Below, piece by piece: positions 49,305 through 57,992 of a DNA stretch of 64,000 nucleotides. The first letter of the stretch is position 1; each line of letters opens with the position of its first letter. The stretch is taken from assembly GCA_947085525.1 (NCBI GenBank), contig CAMTWU010000004.1, forward strand, positions 60,419 through 124,418. Direction: 5' to 3'. A program made the translations under genes and the position numbers. The notes under the pieces were generated by a model, which worked only from the letters and a program-made list of their open reading frames with translations, made no database searches and was not told the origin of the DNA. This stretch comes from JACPYF01 sp947085525 (lineage in GTDB: Bacteria > Patescibacteriota > Saccharimonadia > Saccharimonadales > Saccharimonadaceae).

Positions 49305-49694
49305 CTAGGTAATATTAACTAACACAAAGTTAACAATCGCATAGGCCATCACAGCGATGATGATACCAATTACTGCGTATAAAATAGTATCCCTCGCGGA
49401 CTTAATGGTTCCCGCGTCACCATTGGATGTGACAAAACGAAACCCTGCGATCACGATCATCAAAACAGCGATTAAACCAACGAGAAACAATAATATATTT
49501 ATGATAGATTGTATAGTATTCGTCACATCATTGGCGGTATTCCCAGTATCACCACCCCCAATAGCTCTCACGCCCTTATTTACTTCATCTTTGGTGGTGG
49601 TTACTGCCAGAGTTGCTGAACTCGGCGCCGCAGCCAAACCGAATAGTCCTATAATTCCTAATATCAGTAGCGCAGTATTAAATATTTTTTTCAT
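49305..49694 (-). CDS. T4SS pilin-like protein, paralogue 5
   Basis: 129 residues: signal peptide (TALLILGIIGLFGLAAAPSSA), spacer KDEVNKGVRAIGGGDTGNTA, helix 1 (IINILLFLVGLIAVLMIVIAGFRFV), loop TSNGDAGTIKSARD, helix 2 (TILYAVIGIIIAVMAYAIVNFVL). GGxRY is changed to AGFRF. A GGGAGA site precedes the ATG. Confidence 0.8.
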   Translation of the reverse strand: MKKIFNTALLILGIIGLFGLAAAPSSATLAVTTTKDEVNKGVRAIGGGDTGNTANDVTNTIQSIINILLFLVGLIAVLMIVIAGFRFVTSNGDAGTIKSARDTILYAVIGIIIAVMAYAIVNFVLVNIT

Positions 49695-49696
49695 TT

Positions 49697-50071
49697 TTAA
49701 ATTCTCCCTATTACAAAGTTAACAATTGAATAACTCATGATCGCGATAACCAAACCAACTAGCGCAAATATAATAGTGTTTTTGGCTTTACTGGCGGCAC
49801 CTGGGTCGCCATCCGAGGTGATGTAGCGGATACCACCAATCACAATAACTAACACTGCGGCAGCACCTGCAATAAATAGTAATAGATTGATGACATTACC
49901 CAGCAATGCTGCAATATCGTCATTTTTAGCTTCACATGGTGCAGAGTTGTTACCATCACAAGCACCAGCGCCCACCTCGAGAGCAAGGCTAGGGGTAACA
50001 GGCGTCAAACCAATAAAAGCCGCGACTATGAGGGCTGTGATTGTTCGTGTGATTTTGGATGTTATATTCAT
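49697..50071 (-). CDS. T4SS pilin-like protein, paralogue 4
   Basis: 124 residues: signal peptide (ITALIVAAFIGLTPVTPSLA), Cys pair in GACDGNNSAPCEAKN, helix 1 (VINLLLFIAGAAAVLVIVIGGIRYI), loop TSDGDPGAASKAKN, helix 2 (TIIFALVGLVIAIMSYSIVNFVI) ending GRI. Its start codon overlaps the stop of paralogue 3 by 1 bp (TAATG). Confidence 0.8.
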   Translation of the reverse strand: MNITSKITRTITALIVAAFIGLTPVTPSLALEVGAGACDGNNSAPCEAKNDDIAALLGNVINLLLFIAGAAAVLVIVIGGIRYITSDGDPGAASKAKNTIIFALVGLVIAIMSYSIVNFVIGRI

Positions 50072-50436
50072 TAGAATAGGCCTATTACAACACCTGTGAT
50101 TATAAACGCCGAGCCGATAATTACCAAACCTATCAGCGAATAGATGATCCCTTTTCGAGCCGATTGAGCTCTGCTGGGGTCGCCATCGGAGGTGATATAG
50201 CGGATACCAGCTATAACAAGTGTGAGTACTGCAACAATTGCTGATATTTGGTAGACACCGCTCAAAATACTAGCGACAATTGCATCTGATTTTACACCAG
50301 GATCAACGCCATTACGGCCAGGAGCAGTTAAATCACCATTATCAATCTTTAAATCAGCAGCCAGCGCGGGAGGTGCAATAACAAATATAGCTAACCCAAT
50401 TGCAAATAATAGTACAAGAATAGTTATTTTCTTCAT
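50071..50436 (-). CDS. T4SS pilin-like protein, paralogue 3
   Basis: 121 residues: signal peptide (ITILVLLFAIGLAIFVIAPPALA), spacer DLKIDNGDLTAPGRNGVDPG, helix 1 (SGVYQISAIVAVLTLVIAGIRYI), loop TSDGDPSRAQSARKG, helix 2 (IIYSLIGLVIIGSAFIITGVVI). Its start overlaps the stop of paralogue 2 (ATGA). Confidence 0.78.
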   Translation of the reverse strand: MKKITILVLLFAIGLAIFVIAPPALAADLKIDNGDLTAPGRNGVDPGVKSDAIVASILSGVYQISAIVAVLTLVIAGIRYITSDGDPSRAQSARKGIIYSLIGLVIIGSAFIITGVVIGLF

Positions 50437-50858
50437 CCTAACAACCTCGCCACAAAACTAGTCATTGCCACCGACGCCAATACAATTGTCAGACCGATCA
50501 ATGCATTTTGTATGATTTTCCTAGCCTTCACCAAACGTCCTTCGTCACCATCACTAGTTAGATATTTGAATCCACCCCATATAACGTAGCCAACCGCAAA
50601 ATATCCAGCCAAAATCATAGCAATTTCTATAATATTCAGTACAATTTTCCATATATCAACTGGATTTTCAAGAGTTGGTTTTGAATCAGTAGGAGTTTTA
50701 CATAAACCCCTCCACCAGTAGGGTAAACCTAGCGCGCCTCGATCAGGTTTACATTCACCTGCTAGTGCTGTTGATGATGCAACGATCGGTGTCAACAAAC
50801 CAGCACTCATAATAACTGCAATAAATAGTAATGACGCTTTTTGAAATAATTTATTCAT
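50433..50858 (-). CDS. T4SS pilin-like protein, paralogue 2
   Basis: 141 residues: signal peptide (ASLLFIAVIMSAGLLTPIVASSTALA), a longer spacer with two Cys (GECKPDRGALGLPYWWRGLC), helix 1 (VLNIIEIAMILAGYFAVGYVIWGGFKYL), loop TSDGDEGRLVKARK, helix 2 (IIQNALIGLTIVLASVAMTSFVA). GGFKYLTSDGD is the family signature in variant form. Start overlaps the stop of paralogue 1 (TAATG). Confidence 0.75.
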   Translation of the reverse strand: MNKLFQKASLLFIAVIMSAGLLTPIVASSTALAGECKPDRGALGLPYWWRGLCKTPTDSKPTLENPVDIWKIVLNIIEIAMILAGYFAVGYVIWGGFKYLTSDGDEGRLVKARKIIQNALIGLTIVLASVAMTSFVARLLG

Positions 50859-51493
50859 TAGTTATATATCCCGCCTGGAATTATAAAGTTTAGTATAGTC
50901 CACATCAATCCAAAGGCGATCAGACCAATCATAGAATCAACAATTACCATGATACCTTTTTGGGTTTGGCTAGCGTTGTCCTGCGCTGTCATATACAGGA
51001 ATCCACCATAAACAATACCGCCGATAACTGCAACCATCACACCAGCAGTCAGCCAAGCAATGACGGTGAGTAATATTTGAAAGATAGGATTGTTCGAACC
51101 TCCACTCTTTGGATCTACGCTGCCGCAGCCAAAGTCAAAGAAAGTTCCAACCTCACCACACTTTTTGTCACCTTTGAAATTATCCTCTGGCTTAGCAGTA
51201 GCTTGTTTCTTACCTTCGGCTTTACCACCTACACAAGCCTCGTATTTATCATTTTTTCGTTCATTGTCGTACTTAGCCCAACATACACCGCCCTTTTTAT
51301 CCTCGAAACCAGCCTTGAAACCATACTCACAGGCAGCTTCTTCGGCTTTGCCATTACAATATGTAGTTGCTTTATCATCTACCGCAGCAGCTGATACAAC
51401 AGTTGGCATGAACGAGAACAATGAAGCAAAAAGCATCACTACAAGCAGTAATTTTTTGCTAAAAAAGTTTTGAAAGTATGTATGTATCAACAT
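50858..51493 (-). CDS. T4SS pilin-like protein with Cys-rich N-domain, paralogue 1
   Basis: 211 residues, the longest and most divergent of the array. Signal peptide (LLLVVMLFASLFSFMPTVVSAA), then a Cys-rich domain of ~100 residues (TYCNGKAEEAACEYGFKAGF, GGVCWAKYDNERKND, EACVGGKAEGKK), then two helices (ILLTVIAWLTAGVMVAVIGGIVYGGFLYM and the final IVDSMIGLIAFGLMWTILNFI) around TAQDNASQTQKGI. Its Cys-rich part resembles the N-terminal region of the divergent VirB6-like protein. First gene of the operon; a promoter lies at 51526-51554. Confidence 0.7.
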   Translation of the reverse strand: MLIHTYFQNFFSKKLLLVVMLFASLFSFMPTVVSAAAVDDKATTYCNGKAEEAACEYGFKAGFEDKKGGVCWAKYDNERKNDKYEACVGGKAEGKKQATAKPEDNFKGDKKCGEVGTFFDFGCGSVDPKSGGSNNPIFQILLTVIAWLTAGVMVAVIGGIVYGGFLYMTAQDNASQTQKGIMVIVDSMIGLIAFGLMWTILNFIIPGGIYN

Positions 51494-51525
51494 TTTTGTA
51501 TTTATATGTTCTTTCCTAGTGGTCT

Positions 51526-51554
51526 ATTATCTTATAACCATTCAATATACGCAA
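51526..51554 (-). promoter_or_regulatory. promoter of the pilin operon
   Basis: Minus-strand TTGCGT (51549-51554), 17-bp spacer, GATAAT (51526-51531), placing transcription start about 26 nt before ATG 51493. It is back to back with the VirB6-like gene promoter. Confidence 0.5.
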
Positions 51555-51587
51555 ATACTAAAGATTGAGATTAGGCATAAGAATAGT

Positions 51588-51593
51588 TATACT
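51588..51593 (+). promoter_or_regulatory. -10 box of the VirB6-like gene
   Basis: TATACT, with 9 nt before ATG 51603, giving a very short or absent leader. It shows the T4SS right-hand operon has its own promoter in the 109-bp divergent gap. Confidence 0.5.
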
Positions 51594-51602
51594 GTAGTAA
51601 AT

Positions 51603-54278
51603 ATGAAAAAAATCGTCAGACCGGGTTGGGCAACAAAAACCTTTTCAAAAAAATTCGCAACATTTAGCGTCGCTGTACTGTGTAGTGTATTTGTTTCTGC
51701 TCTGCTCTCACAAGGCGTATTCGCTGCAACTGGTAGTACTATTGTTACCGTACAATCCACCGACAACGAGGCGTATCCAAAAAGCCTTAACGCATGGGCG
51801 TCAGAATATGTTGCCATAGCTGGCCTACCAGATGGTATTGGTGGAAACTGTAAGAACGCCCCCGACTCTCTTAGATGGGGTGAAAAAGAATGTATCGCTA
51901 CCTATATTGAGGGTTATAACGACAGGAAAAACAATGATGTTGATAGGGGAGAATCATGTAACAAAAAAAAGGCCAAGGCGACAGAGTGTGAAAAAGCCTA
52001 TGATGGAGGTGCATTTCTGGCGAACAGAGAAGTGAGGGGTACAACCCCAGATCTCACCGATACCGAACTAAAAACAAAGCGTGACGAATATTGTCTGTCG
52101 AAATCTGATGACAAAAAAGCTGGAGAAATATCACCCAAAGAAGCTTGTGAAAAAGGCTACAATGCAGGCTATAAAGGCCAAAGCAAGGAAAGTGCATGTA
52201 AAAACCTAGATAGCGTCGAGGATGACTGTAAAGATGCATATGATGCTGGTGACGCCTTGGCACGAGGGCAAGATTCTGCGCCAGGAGCTGGTGGGGCATC
52301 AACTGAAGATATTCCGTGTAAGGGTGGTGCGATGGGCTGGATACTCTGTCCGATTATTAATTATATGGCAGATACCCTCGGGTATGTTGCAGGATTTATT
52401 GATAGTATGATGCAGTTTAAATTGTTACTCAACGTAGAGTCTCAAAATCAGATACAAACTGCAGTAGGTAGCTTTACCTCAGTCGCTAACCTAATCTTGG
52501 TTATTGCGTTTTTGGTCATCATTTTCTCGCAAACGACTTCGCTAGGTCTATCAAACTATGGTATTAAGAGGATGCTACCCCGAGTGATTATCACCGCAAT
52601 CCTGATCAATCTGTCGTTTTACATATGTGCGTTTGCTATCGACATATCCAATATTTCTGGTAATGCAATCATGGGCTTTATCACCGGACAAGGTGCCACT
52701 GATGCATCGGTAAGCAAGGGTATTACTGATGCTACTCAGCTATCTGGTCCGGGTACGGTTAGTACAGTATTTAGTACAGCACTAGGCGCCATAGCGGGGG
52801 TGGTGTTGCTCATTATGTTTTTAGGACCACTTGTTCTTGGTGTGTTTATAACTTTTATTATATTAGTTGCCCGACAAGTTATCTTACTCTTTCTAGTACT
52901 CGTTGCACCACTTGCATTTGCTGCATGGTTACTACCAAATACCGAGAGTTATTTTAAAAAATGGAAAGATTTGTTTATAAATATGCTGGTTATTTATCCG
53001 ATGCTAATGGCAATCTTCGGCATTGCAGTATTTGCAGCTAAGTTCATATCTCAGATTTCAGCGACATCTAGTACTGCTAAATCTGGCGTTGTTGCGTCTG
53101 ATGAAATCGCGCCACTTATTTCATTGTTAGTGCTAGCTATACCACTTTTGGCATTACCGTTTATACTGAGATCTAGCAATGCAATGCTAGGTAAAATCGC
53201 AAACGCTGCACAGAAATATGGTGGACAACAAACCAGCGGGGCACTTGGTAAGGGTGTCAGGGGTGCTGCTGGTCGAAAAGCACTTGATTTAGAAGCCCGA
53301 GCAGGGAATGGGCAGTTTGGAGTAGGAATGGAAAGAGCAGGAAGTTTTAGGAAAAGACGTAAGTACAAACTAGATAATCAAGCCCGAGAGCGTGACAGAA
53401 TGCAAGATGACGCAGTAACTAAATTTTATGCTGATAATAAGGAAAAAGGAATAGACAACACCGCTAGGAGACTTGCCGCTGCAGGAGTAGGTGGAACTGA
53501 GGGTGAAAGAAGAATGGCAAGTGTACTAGCCGGCCAAGGTTCTGCTAGATTCAAAGAAGAAGTTGGCAATGCCACCTCCCTTTTGTATAGAGGTGGCAAA
53601 ACAACGAACAGACCAGCAATGCTGGATGAAGTGAGAGATGCTCATATCGCAGGAGATGCTGCAAGAGAAGCTGCTGCTATGAATTTTCTAATGAAAACTG
53701 GAGCCGGTGCAAAAGAAGAGCTTCATACTATGATCGAGGAACTTGAAACAGATAAAGATGGTAATGTTGTACCAATGACCGGAGAACAACGAGTTAACCT
53801 TCAGCAAGCCATGGAAGAACACGGCCAAGCACTTAAGGCTGCGGATCCTGCTCTTGCATATTGGATGAGTCATGAAACTGCATCAATGAAGACCATGTCT
53901 GAGGATGGTAAAACCTACAAAACAACAGACGCAGATCAATTAAGCAAGATGAACGAAGGTGCTATCGCTAGGGGTGCAGAAACTAGACTTAAGGATGATG
54001 ATGGAAATGACTTGGGTCACAGTATTTCAACAGAAATATTGCAAGATAGTCTTACTAATGAAAATATAACGCTTAATGGTCCTCAGAAAGCCGCTGTTGA
54101 GCAAGCTCTTGCAAACAGAGGGGTGTCGTCTCCAGGTAGCGGCCCTAGTAGTGGAGGCGGCACGCCAAATTCAGATGGTGGCAACCCTCCATCTAGCGGT
54201 GGATCTTCAGGTGGCGGTGGTTGGAATTCCGGTGGAGGCAAGAGTACTACCGAAGGCGAAATAAGGTTCACAAGGTAG
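51603..54278 (+). CDS. VirB6/TrbL-like T4SS inner-membrane channel protein
   Basis: 891 residues from ATG 51603. Signal peptide (FATFSVAVLCSVFVSALLSQGVFAA), then an extracytoplasmic domain of ~190 residues with repeated Cys motifs (EACEKGYNAGYKGQS; DDCKDAYDAGDALARG), a block of six or more membrane helices (~270-540; VANLILVIAFLVIIFSQTTS, ITAILINLSFYICAFAIDIS, GPLVLGVFITFIILVARQVI, MLVIYPMLMAIFGIAVFAAKF, LISLLVLAIPLLALPFILRS) as in VirB6/TrbL, and a long hydrophilic cytoplasmic tail (~550-891), helical and charged, ending in a Gly/Ser-rich linker. In T4SS such proteins form the inner-membrane channel. The tail has no domain I know. Confidence 0.75.
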   Translation: MKKIVRPGWATKTFSKKFATFSVAVLCSVFVSALLSQGVFAATGSTIVTVQSTDNEAYPKSLNAWASEYVAIAGLPDGIGGNCKNAPDSLRWGEKECIATYIEGYNDRKNNDVDRGESCNKKKAKATECEKAYDGGAFLANREVRGTTPDLTDTELKTKRDEYCLSKSDDKKAGEISPKEACEKGYNAGYKGQSKESACKNLDSVEDDCKDAYDAGDALARGQDSAPGAGGASTEDIPCKGGAMGWILCPIINYMADTLGYVAGFIDSMMQFKLLLNVESQNQIQTAVGSFTSVANLILVIAFLVIIFSQTTSLGLSNYGIKRMLPRVIITAILINLSFYICAFAIDISNISGNAIMGFITGQGATDASVSKGITDATQLSGPGTVSTVFSTALGAIAGVVLLIMFLGPLVLGVFITFIILVARQVILLFLVLVAPLAFAAWLLPNTESYFKKWKDLFINMLVIYPMLMAIFGIAVFAAKFISQISATSSTAKSGVVASDEIAPLISLLVLAIPLLALPFILRSSNAMLGKIANAAQKYGGQQTSGALGKGVRGAAGRKALDLEARAGNGQFGVGMERAGSFRKRRKYKLDNQARERDRMQDDAVTKFYADNKEKGIDNTARRLAAAGVGGTEGERRMASVLAGQGSARFKEEVGNATSLLYRGGKTTNRPAMLDEVRDAHIAGDAAREAAAMNFLMKTGAGAKEELHTMIEELETDKDGNVVPMTGEQRVNLQQAMEEHGQALKAADPALAYWMSHETASMKTMSEDGKTYKTTDADQLSKMNEGAIARGAETRLKDDDGNDLGHSISTEILQDSLTNENITLNGPQKAAVEQALANRGVSSPGSGPSSGGGTPNSDGGNPPSSGGSSGGGGWNSGGGKSTTEGEIRFTR

Positions 54279-54287
54279 GGATGTAGG

Positions 54288-55229
54288 GTGGCAGTATATA
54301 AAGTACCTCAAGACGTCGAAGCCGAAGATAAACTGATCGGTCCGTTTGGATTTCGTCAGTTTATTTATCTGATCATTGTGGCGTTTGCGTGTTTTGTCGC
54401 GTACATTTTGAGCCAGATTTTTATCGGCCTCATACTCATCCCGATGCCATTCATCCTATTTTTTGCGGCAATTGCGTTGCCGCTGCGAAAAGACCAACCG
54501 ACTGAAACGTATCTAGCAGCAATATTGCAGTACAATTTAAAATCCAAAAAACGTTTGTGGATGCCGGACGGAGTGCTATCGACCGTAGAAATAACAGCTC
54601 CAAAAAAGGTCGAGGAAAGTCGAGTAAAGGACATTACCGAGGACGAAGCCTTGGATAGATTGGATCATTTGTCACAAATTATGGACACGCGCGGCTGGTC
54701 AGCTCGCGGTGTATTCAACCCCGATGTCGACAGCACTAGCAACACCAGTTTGGCCGCAGGTGTCGTTGCCGAAGCCGACAAAGCAACCGATATCCTAGAG
54801 GACACATCTTTTGACAAGCTGATTGACCAGCAAAAAGCCATTAGCCAAAAGACGGCTGTTGACCGCATGGAAAAAGCCACAACCGCAAAGCCAACTCCAG
54901 TTACAAAGGCTCCGCAAGTACCAGTCGAGCCACCAGTTGAAAAATTCAAAACAGATGATGAAATACTAAAAGGTCTCAAATTTGACCCATACCCAAAGTC
55001 TATTCACCAGGCAGTTATCAAGCCGATCAGCGGACAGCAAACTGACGATCCAGTAACTGATGACGATGACGATACTCAAACAGCTAAAAGCACTAGCGAG
55101 ATTGACCCGTCACCTGATATAATAAACATCGTAGATAACAGTGAAGGCCTAAAGGTCAGTACACTTGCCAAACAGGCGAGTCGTATATCAGACCAAAAGG
55201 ACGAAGAGGTGGAGATCAAGTTGCATTAA
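54288..55229 (+). CDS. PrgI family T4SS protein with extended C-terminus
   Basis: 313 residues from a GTG start. The first ~100 match the PrgI family of Gram-positive conjugation systems: AVYKVPQDVEAEDKLIGPFG, two helices (QFIYLIIVAFACFVAYILSQI; LILIPMPFILFFAAIALPL), then YLAAILQYNLKSKKRLW. The rest is an acidic, Pro/Thr-rich cytoplasmic tail with no clear fold (PTPVTKAPQVPVEPPVEK). PrgI-like proteins correspond to the VirB3 position and precede VirB4, as here. The gene starts 10 bp after the VirB6-like gene. Confidence 0.85.
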   Translation: MAVYKVPQDVEAEDKLIGPFGFRQFIYLIIVAFACFVAYILSQIFIGLILIPMPFILFFAAIALPLRKDQPTETYLAAILQYNLKSKKRLWMPDGVLSTVEITAPKKVEESRVKDITEDEALDRLDHLSQIMDTRGWSARGVFNPDVDSTSNTSLAAGVVAEADKATDILEDTSFDKLIDQQKAISQKTAVDRMEKATTAKPTPVTKAPQVPVEPPVEKFKTDDEILKGLKFDPYPKSIHQAVIKPISGQQTDDPVTDDDDDTQTAKSTSEIDPSPDIINIVDNSEGLKVSTLAKQASRISDQKDEEVEIKLH

Positions 55230-55271
55230 AATTTCCTCCACCAACTAAGACTATCGAGGAAACACGAATAC

Positions 55272-56078
55272 ATGCAACCAAAAGCAGACAGTACACAACC
55301 GCCAAACCCAGCAACACCTGGGACTCCTCAGATTAAGTCTGCGCCACAAGCAAAAAAGAATCCAAATAGCTCCCAGAATGCGCTATTAATCTCTGAACTT
55401 CGCGACAATATGGTCATCATGGGGGACGGTAGTTTTCGTGCAGTGATAACTTGTAAATCAATCAACTTTGACCTGATGAGCTCTCGCGAACGCGAAGGTA
55501 TCGAATATGCCTACCAGAGTTTTCTCAACTCGCTGACTTTTCCTGTACAAATTTTGGTTCGTTCACAACGTGTCGACATCGCACCGTATCTAGATCGCCT
55601 AGATAAAATGCGCCGAGCTCAAGACAACATGCTACTAGGTGTGCTGATGGATAATTACATAGATTTTATAGACAATTTAGCTCAGGAAGCCAACATCATG
55701 GACAAAAGTTTTTTCATGGTTATTCCGTATTATCCATCGGGTGATTTAGATAGCGCGGTAGCATCAAGCAAAAACTTGTTCAGTAATTTATTTAAGCCTC
55801 AGCAGCAAACACATATCAAAATCAATCAAGAGGCGTATGAAAAAGGCAAAGACGAACTACAAAACCGTGTCAATACAGTACTGAGCGGGTTATTCCAAAT
55901 GGGTGTACGCTCTGTACAGCTCAACACAAAAGAACTAGGGGAGTTGTATTACAACTTTTACAACCCCGACACTGCGGTTCGCCAGCCGTTGGGTGATTTT
56001 AACAATATCACCAATACGTACGTACAAAAAGGTAAAGGTGAGGCGCCCAAGGTAAATCTATCAGGAGACGGTACCTAA
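55272..56078 (+). CDS. TraC-like T4SS protein, separate equivalent of VirB4 N-terminal domain
   Basis: 268 residues. Disordered Pro/Gln/Asn-rich start (~1-35), then ALLISELRDNMVIMGDGSFR, ITCKSINFDLMSSREREGIEY, FLNSLTFPVQILVRSQRVDI and a helical region to the end; this is the pattern of the TraC-like/CagE-type N-domain that normally precedes the ATPase in VirB4. It has no Walker motifs. The next gene starts in its stop codon (TAATG), so the two are tightly coupled and may act as a split VirB4. Start ATG 55272 has a GAGGAA site. Confidence 0.75.
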   Translation: MQPKADSTQPPNPATPGTPQIKSAPQAKKNPNSSQNALLISELRDNMVIMGDGSFRAVITCKSINFDLMSSREREGIEYAYQSFLNSLTFPVQILVRSQRVDIAPYLDRLDKMRRAQDNMLLGVLMDNYIDFIDNLAQEANIMDKSFFMVIPYYPSGDLDSAVASSKNLFSNLFKPQQQTHIKINQEAYEKGKDELQNRVNTVLSGLFQMGVRSVQLNTKELGELYYNFYNPDTAVRQPLGDFNNITNTYVQKGKGEAPKVNLSGDGT

Positions 56079-57979
56079 TGGGTGTATTCGGCGGCAAAAA
56101 ACAAGATGCAATCGATATCGCAGCTCAGCAACGAGCTCGCGAACAAGCTGAAATAGAACAAGAATTTATAAAAGGCGTACGAACACTGCGCGATCTCATC
56201 GCTCCGAGTAGTCTTGAAATTAACAGTTCGTATTTCCGCCTCGGCAACAAATACGGACGAACTTTGTATGTCTATGGTTACCCTCGACAACTCTACACTG
56301 GCTGGTTGAGTTCAGTTATCAATTCCGACGAAGTGTTGGACATTGCAATGTTTATTTATCCAGTTGAATCTGAAGTTGTGATGAAAAACTTGCGTCGTAA
56401 AGTCACACAACTTGAGGCTTCACAAAATATTAATAGTGAAAAAGGTAAGGTTCGTGACCCTAGTCTAGAGGCTGCAATTAGTGATGCTGAGGAGCTGCGT
56501 GATCAACTGCAACTAGGCGCCGAACGATTCTTTCGCTATGGTCTGTATATAACTTTGTACGCTGATAGTCTGGACGAAATGGACTTTATGCAGCATAAGG
56601 TCGAGAGCACACTCGGGCAGCAGCTGGTCTTTAGCAAAGTTGCCTCGTCTCAACAGGAACAAGGTGTCCAAAGTACCGCACCGCAACTAGCCGATCAACT
56701 GCAGATTCGTCACAACATGAACACGGGTGCAATTTCAACTAGCTTTCCATTCACGTCAGCCGACCTGACTCAGGAAAAAGGCGTGCTATACGGTATCAAC
56801 ATGCACAACAATGGACTAGTTATCTTTGATCGCTTTTCACTAGAAAACGCCAACATGGTTGTCTTTGCAAAATCTGGTGCGGGTAAATCATTCGCCGTCA
56901 AGTTAGAAGCCGTGCGTTCGATGATGACAGGAACAGAAGTCATAATCATCGACCCAGAAAATGAATACCAGAAATTGTCCGAAGCGGTTGGTGGCAGTTA
57001 CGTGGAAATGAGCCTCAACTCTGACATTCGTATCAACCCGTTTGATTTACCTCGCGTCGTGGACGAAGAAGATGCGAATGATTCGCTGCGATCAAACCTA
57101 ATCACACTACATGGTCTAATCAAACTGATGATCAGTAACCAAGCCGTGCCCCTAACCCCAAACCAAGAGGCTGATCTAGACCAAGCACTGATCGATACTT
57201 ATGCTCGTGTTGGTATCACTAGTGACCCACTGACACATCAATCAACACCACCGACTATTGGTGATCTGTATGACACATTACTACATATGGGAGGCTCTAG
57301 CCCCGAACTAGCGCAGCGTTTACGCAAATACACAACGGGTACATTTGCCGGTATTTTCAGCCAGCAGAGCAATGTCGACATTAACAACAATATGGTTGTC
57401 TTTAATATTCAAAAGCTCGAGGATGAACTGCGACCGACTGCGATGTATATCATCTTGAATCACATTTGGAACAAAACTCGTACCGACAAAAAGAAACGAA
57501 TGTTGATTGTGGATGAAGCCTGGCAGCTGATGAAATACGAGGACTCTGCAAACTTTATATTCAGCCTCGCCAAGCGTGCCCGAAAATATTACCTGGGTCT
57601 CACAACCATCACCCAAGACGTCGAGGACTTTATGGCCAGCAAAATGGGTCGTGCAATTGTCGCCAACGCCAGTATGCAGTTGCTGCTCAAACAAAGCTCT
57701 AGTGCAGTCGATGTCCTTGCCGATGTGTTCAAGCTGACTGAGGAAGAACGCAAACGACTGAGTAATTTCCCGGTTGGACAAGGTTTGTTCTTTGCAGGGC
57801 AAAACCATGTGCATATACAGGTTGTTGCTAGCCCGACAGAACAGAGTTTGGTTACAACAAACCCACAGGCAATTATCGATGCACAAAAAGCAGCTGCATT
57901 AGCCAGTCAATCGCAAGCCCTGGAGACACAGGGAGCTGACATTAGAAAAGGCTACTTAAGCGAAGGTGAAATAAAGTAG
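56078..57979 (+). CDS. virB4: VirB4/TraC-family T4SS ATPase
   Basis: Energises T4SS assembly or substrate transfer at the cytoplasmic membrane. 633 residues: an N-terminal domain with SYFRLGNKYGRTLYVYGYPR and AERFFRYGLYITLYADSLDEM, then the RecA-like ATPase with Walker A SGAGKSFAVKL (267-271 GAGKS), IIIDPENEYQKL, Walker B KRMLIVDEAWQLM (D~479) and the C-terminal LGLTTITQDVEDFM, VANASMQLLLKQS. The length and order fit VirB4 of Gram-positive and CPR systems. No membrane helices. Confidence 0.93.
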   Translation: MGVFGGKKQDAIDIAAQQRAREQAEIEQEFIKGVRTLRDLIAPSSLEINSSYFRLGNKYGRTLYVYGYPRQLYTGWLSSVINSDEVLDIAMFIYPVESEVVMKNLRRKVTQLEASQNINSEKGKVRDPSLEAAISDAEELRDQLQLGAERFFRYGLYITLYADSLDEMDFMQHKVESTLGQQLVFSKVASSQQEQGVQSTAPQLADQLQIRHNMNTGAISTSFPFTSADLTQEKGVLYGINMHNNGLVIFDRFSLENANMVVFAKSGAGKSFAVKLEAVRSMMTGTEVIIIDPENEYQKLSEAVGGSYVEMSLNSDIRINPFDLPRVVDEEDANDSLRSNLITLHGLIKLMISNQAVPLTPNQEADLDQALIDTYARVGITSDPLTHQSTPPTIGDLYDTLLHMGGSSPELAQRLRKYTTGTFAGIFSQQSNVDINNNMVVFNIQKLEDELRPTAMYIILNHIWNKTRTDKKKRMLIVDEAWQLMKYEDSANFIFSLAKRARKYYLGLTTITQDVEDFMASKMGRAIVANASMQLLLKQSSSAVDVLADVFKLTEEERKRLSNFPVGQGLFFAGQNHVHIQVVASPTEQSLVTTNPQAIIDAQKAAALASQSQALETQGADIRKGYLSEGEIK

Positions 57980-57992
57980 AGGTACAAACCTC

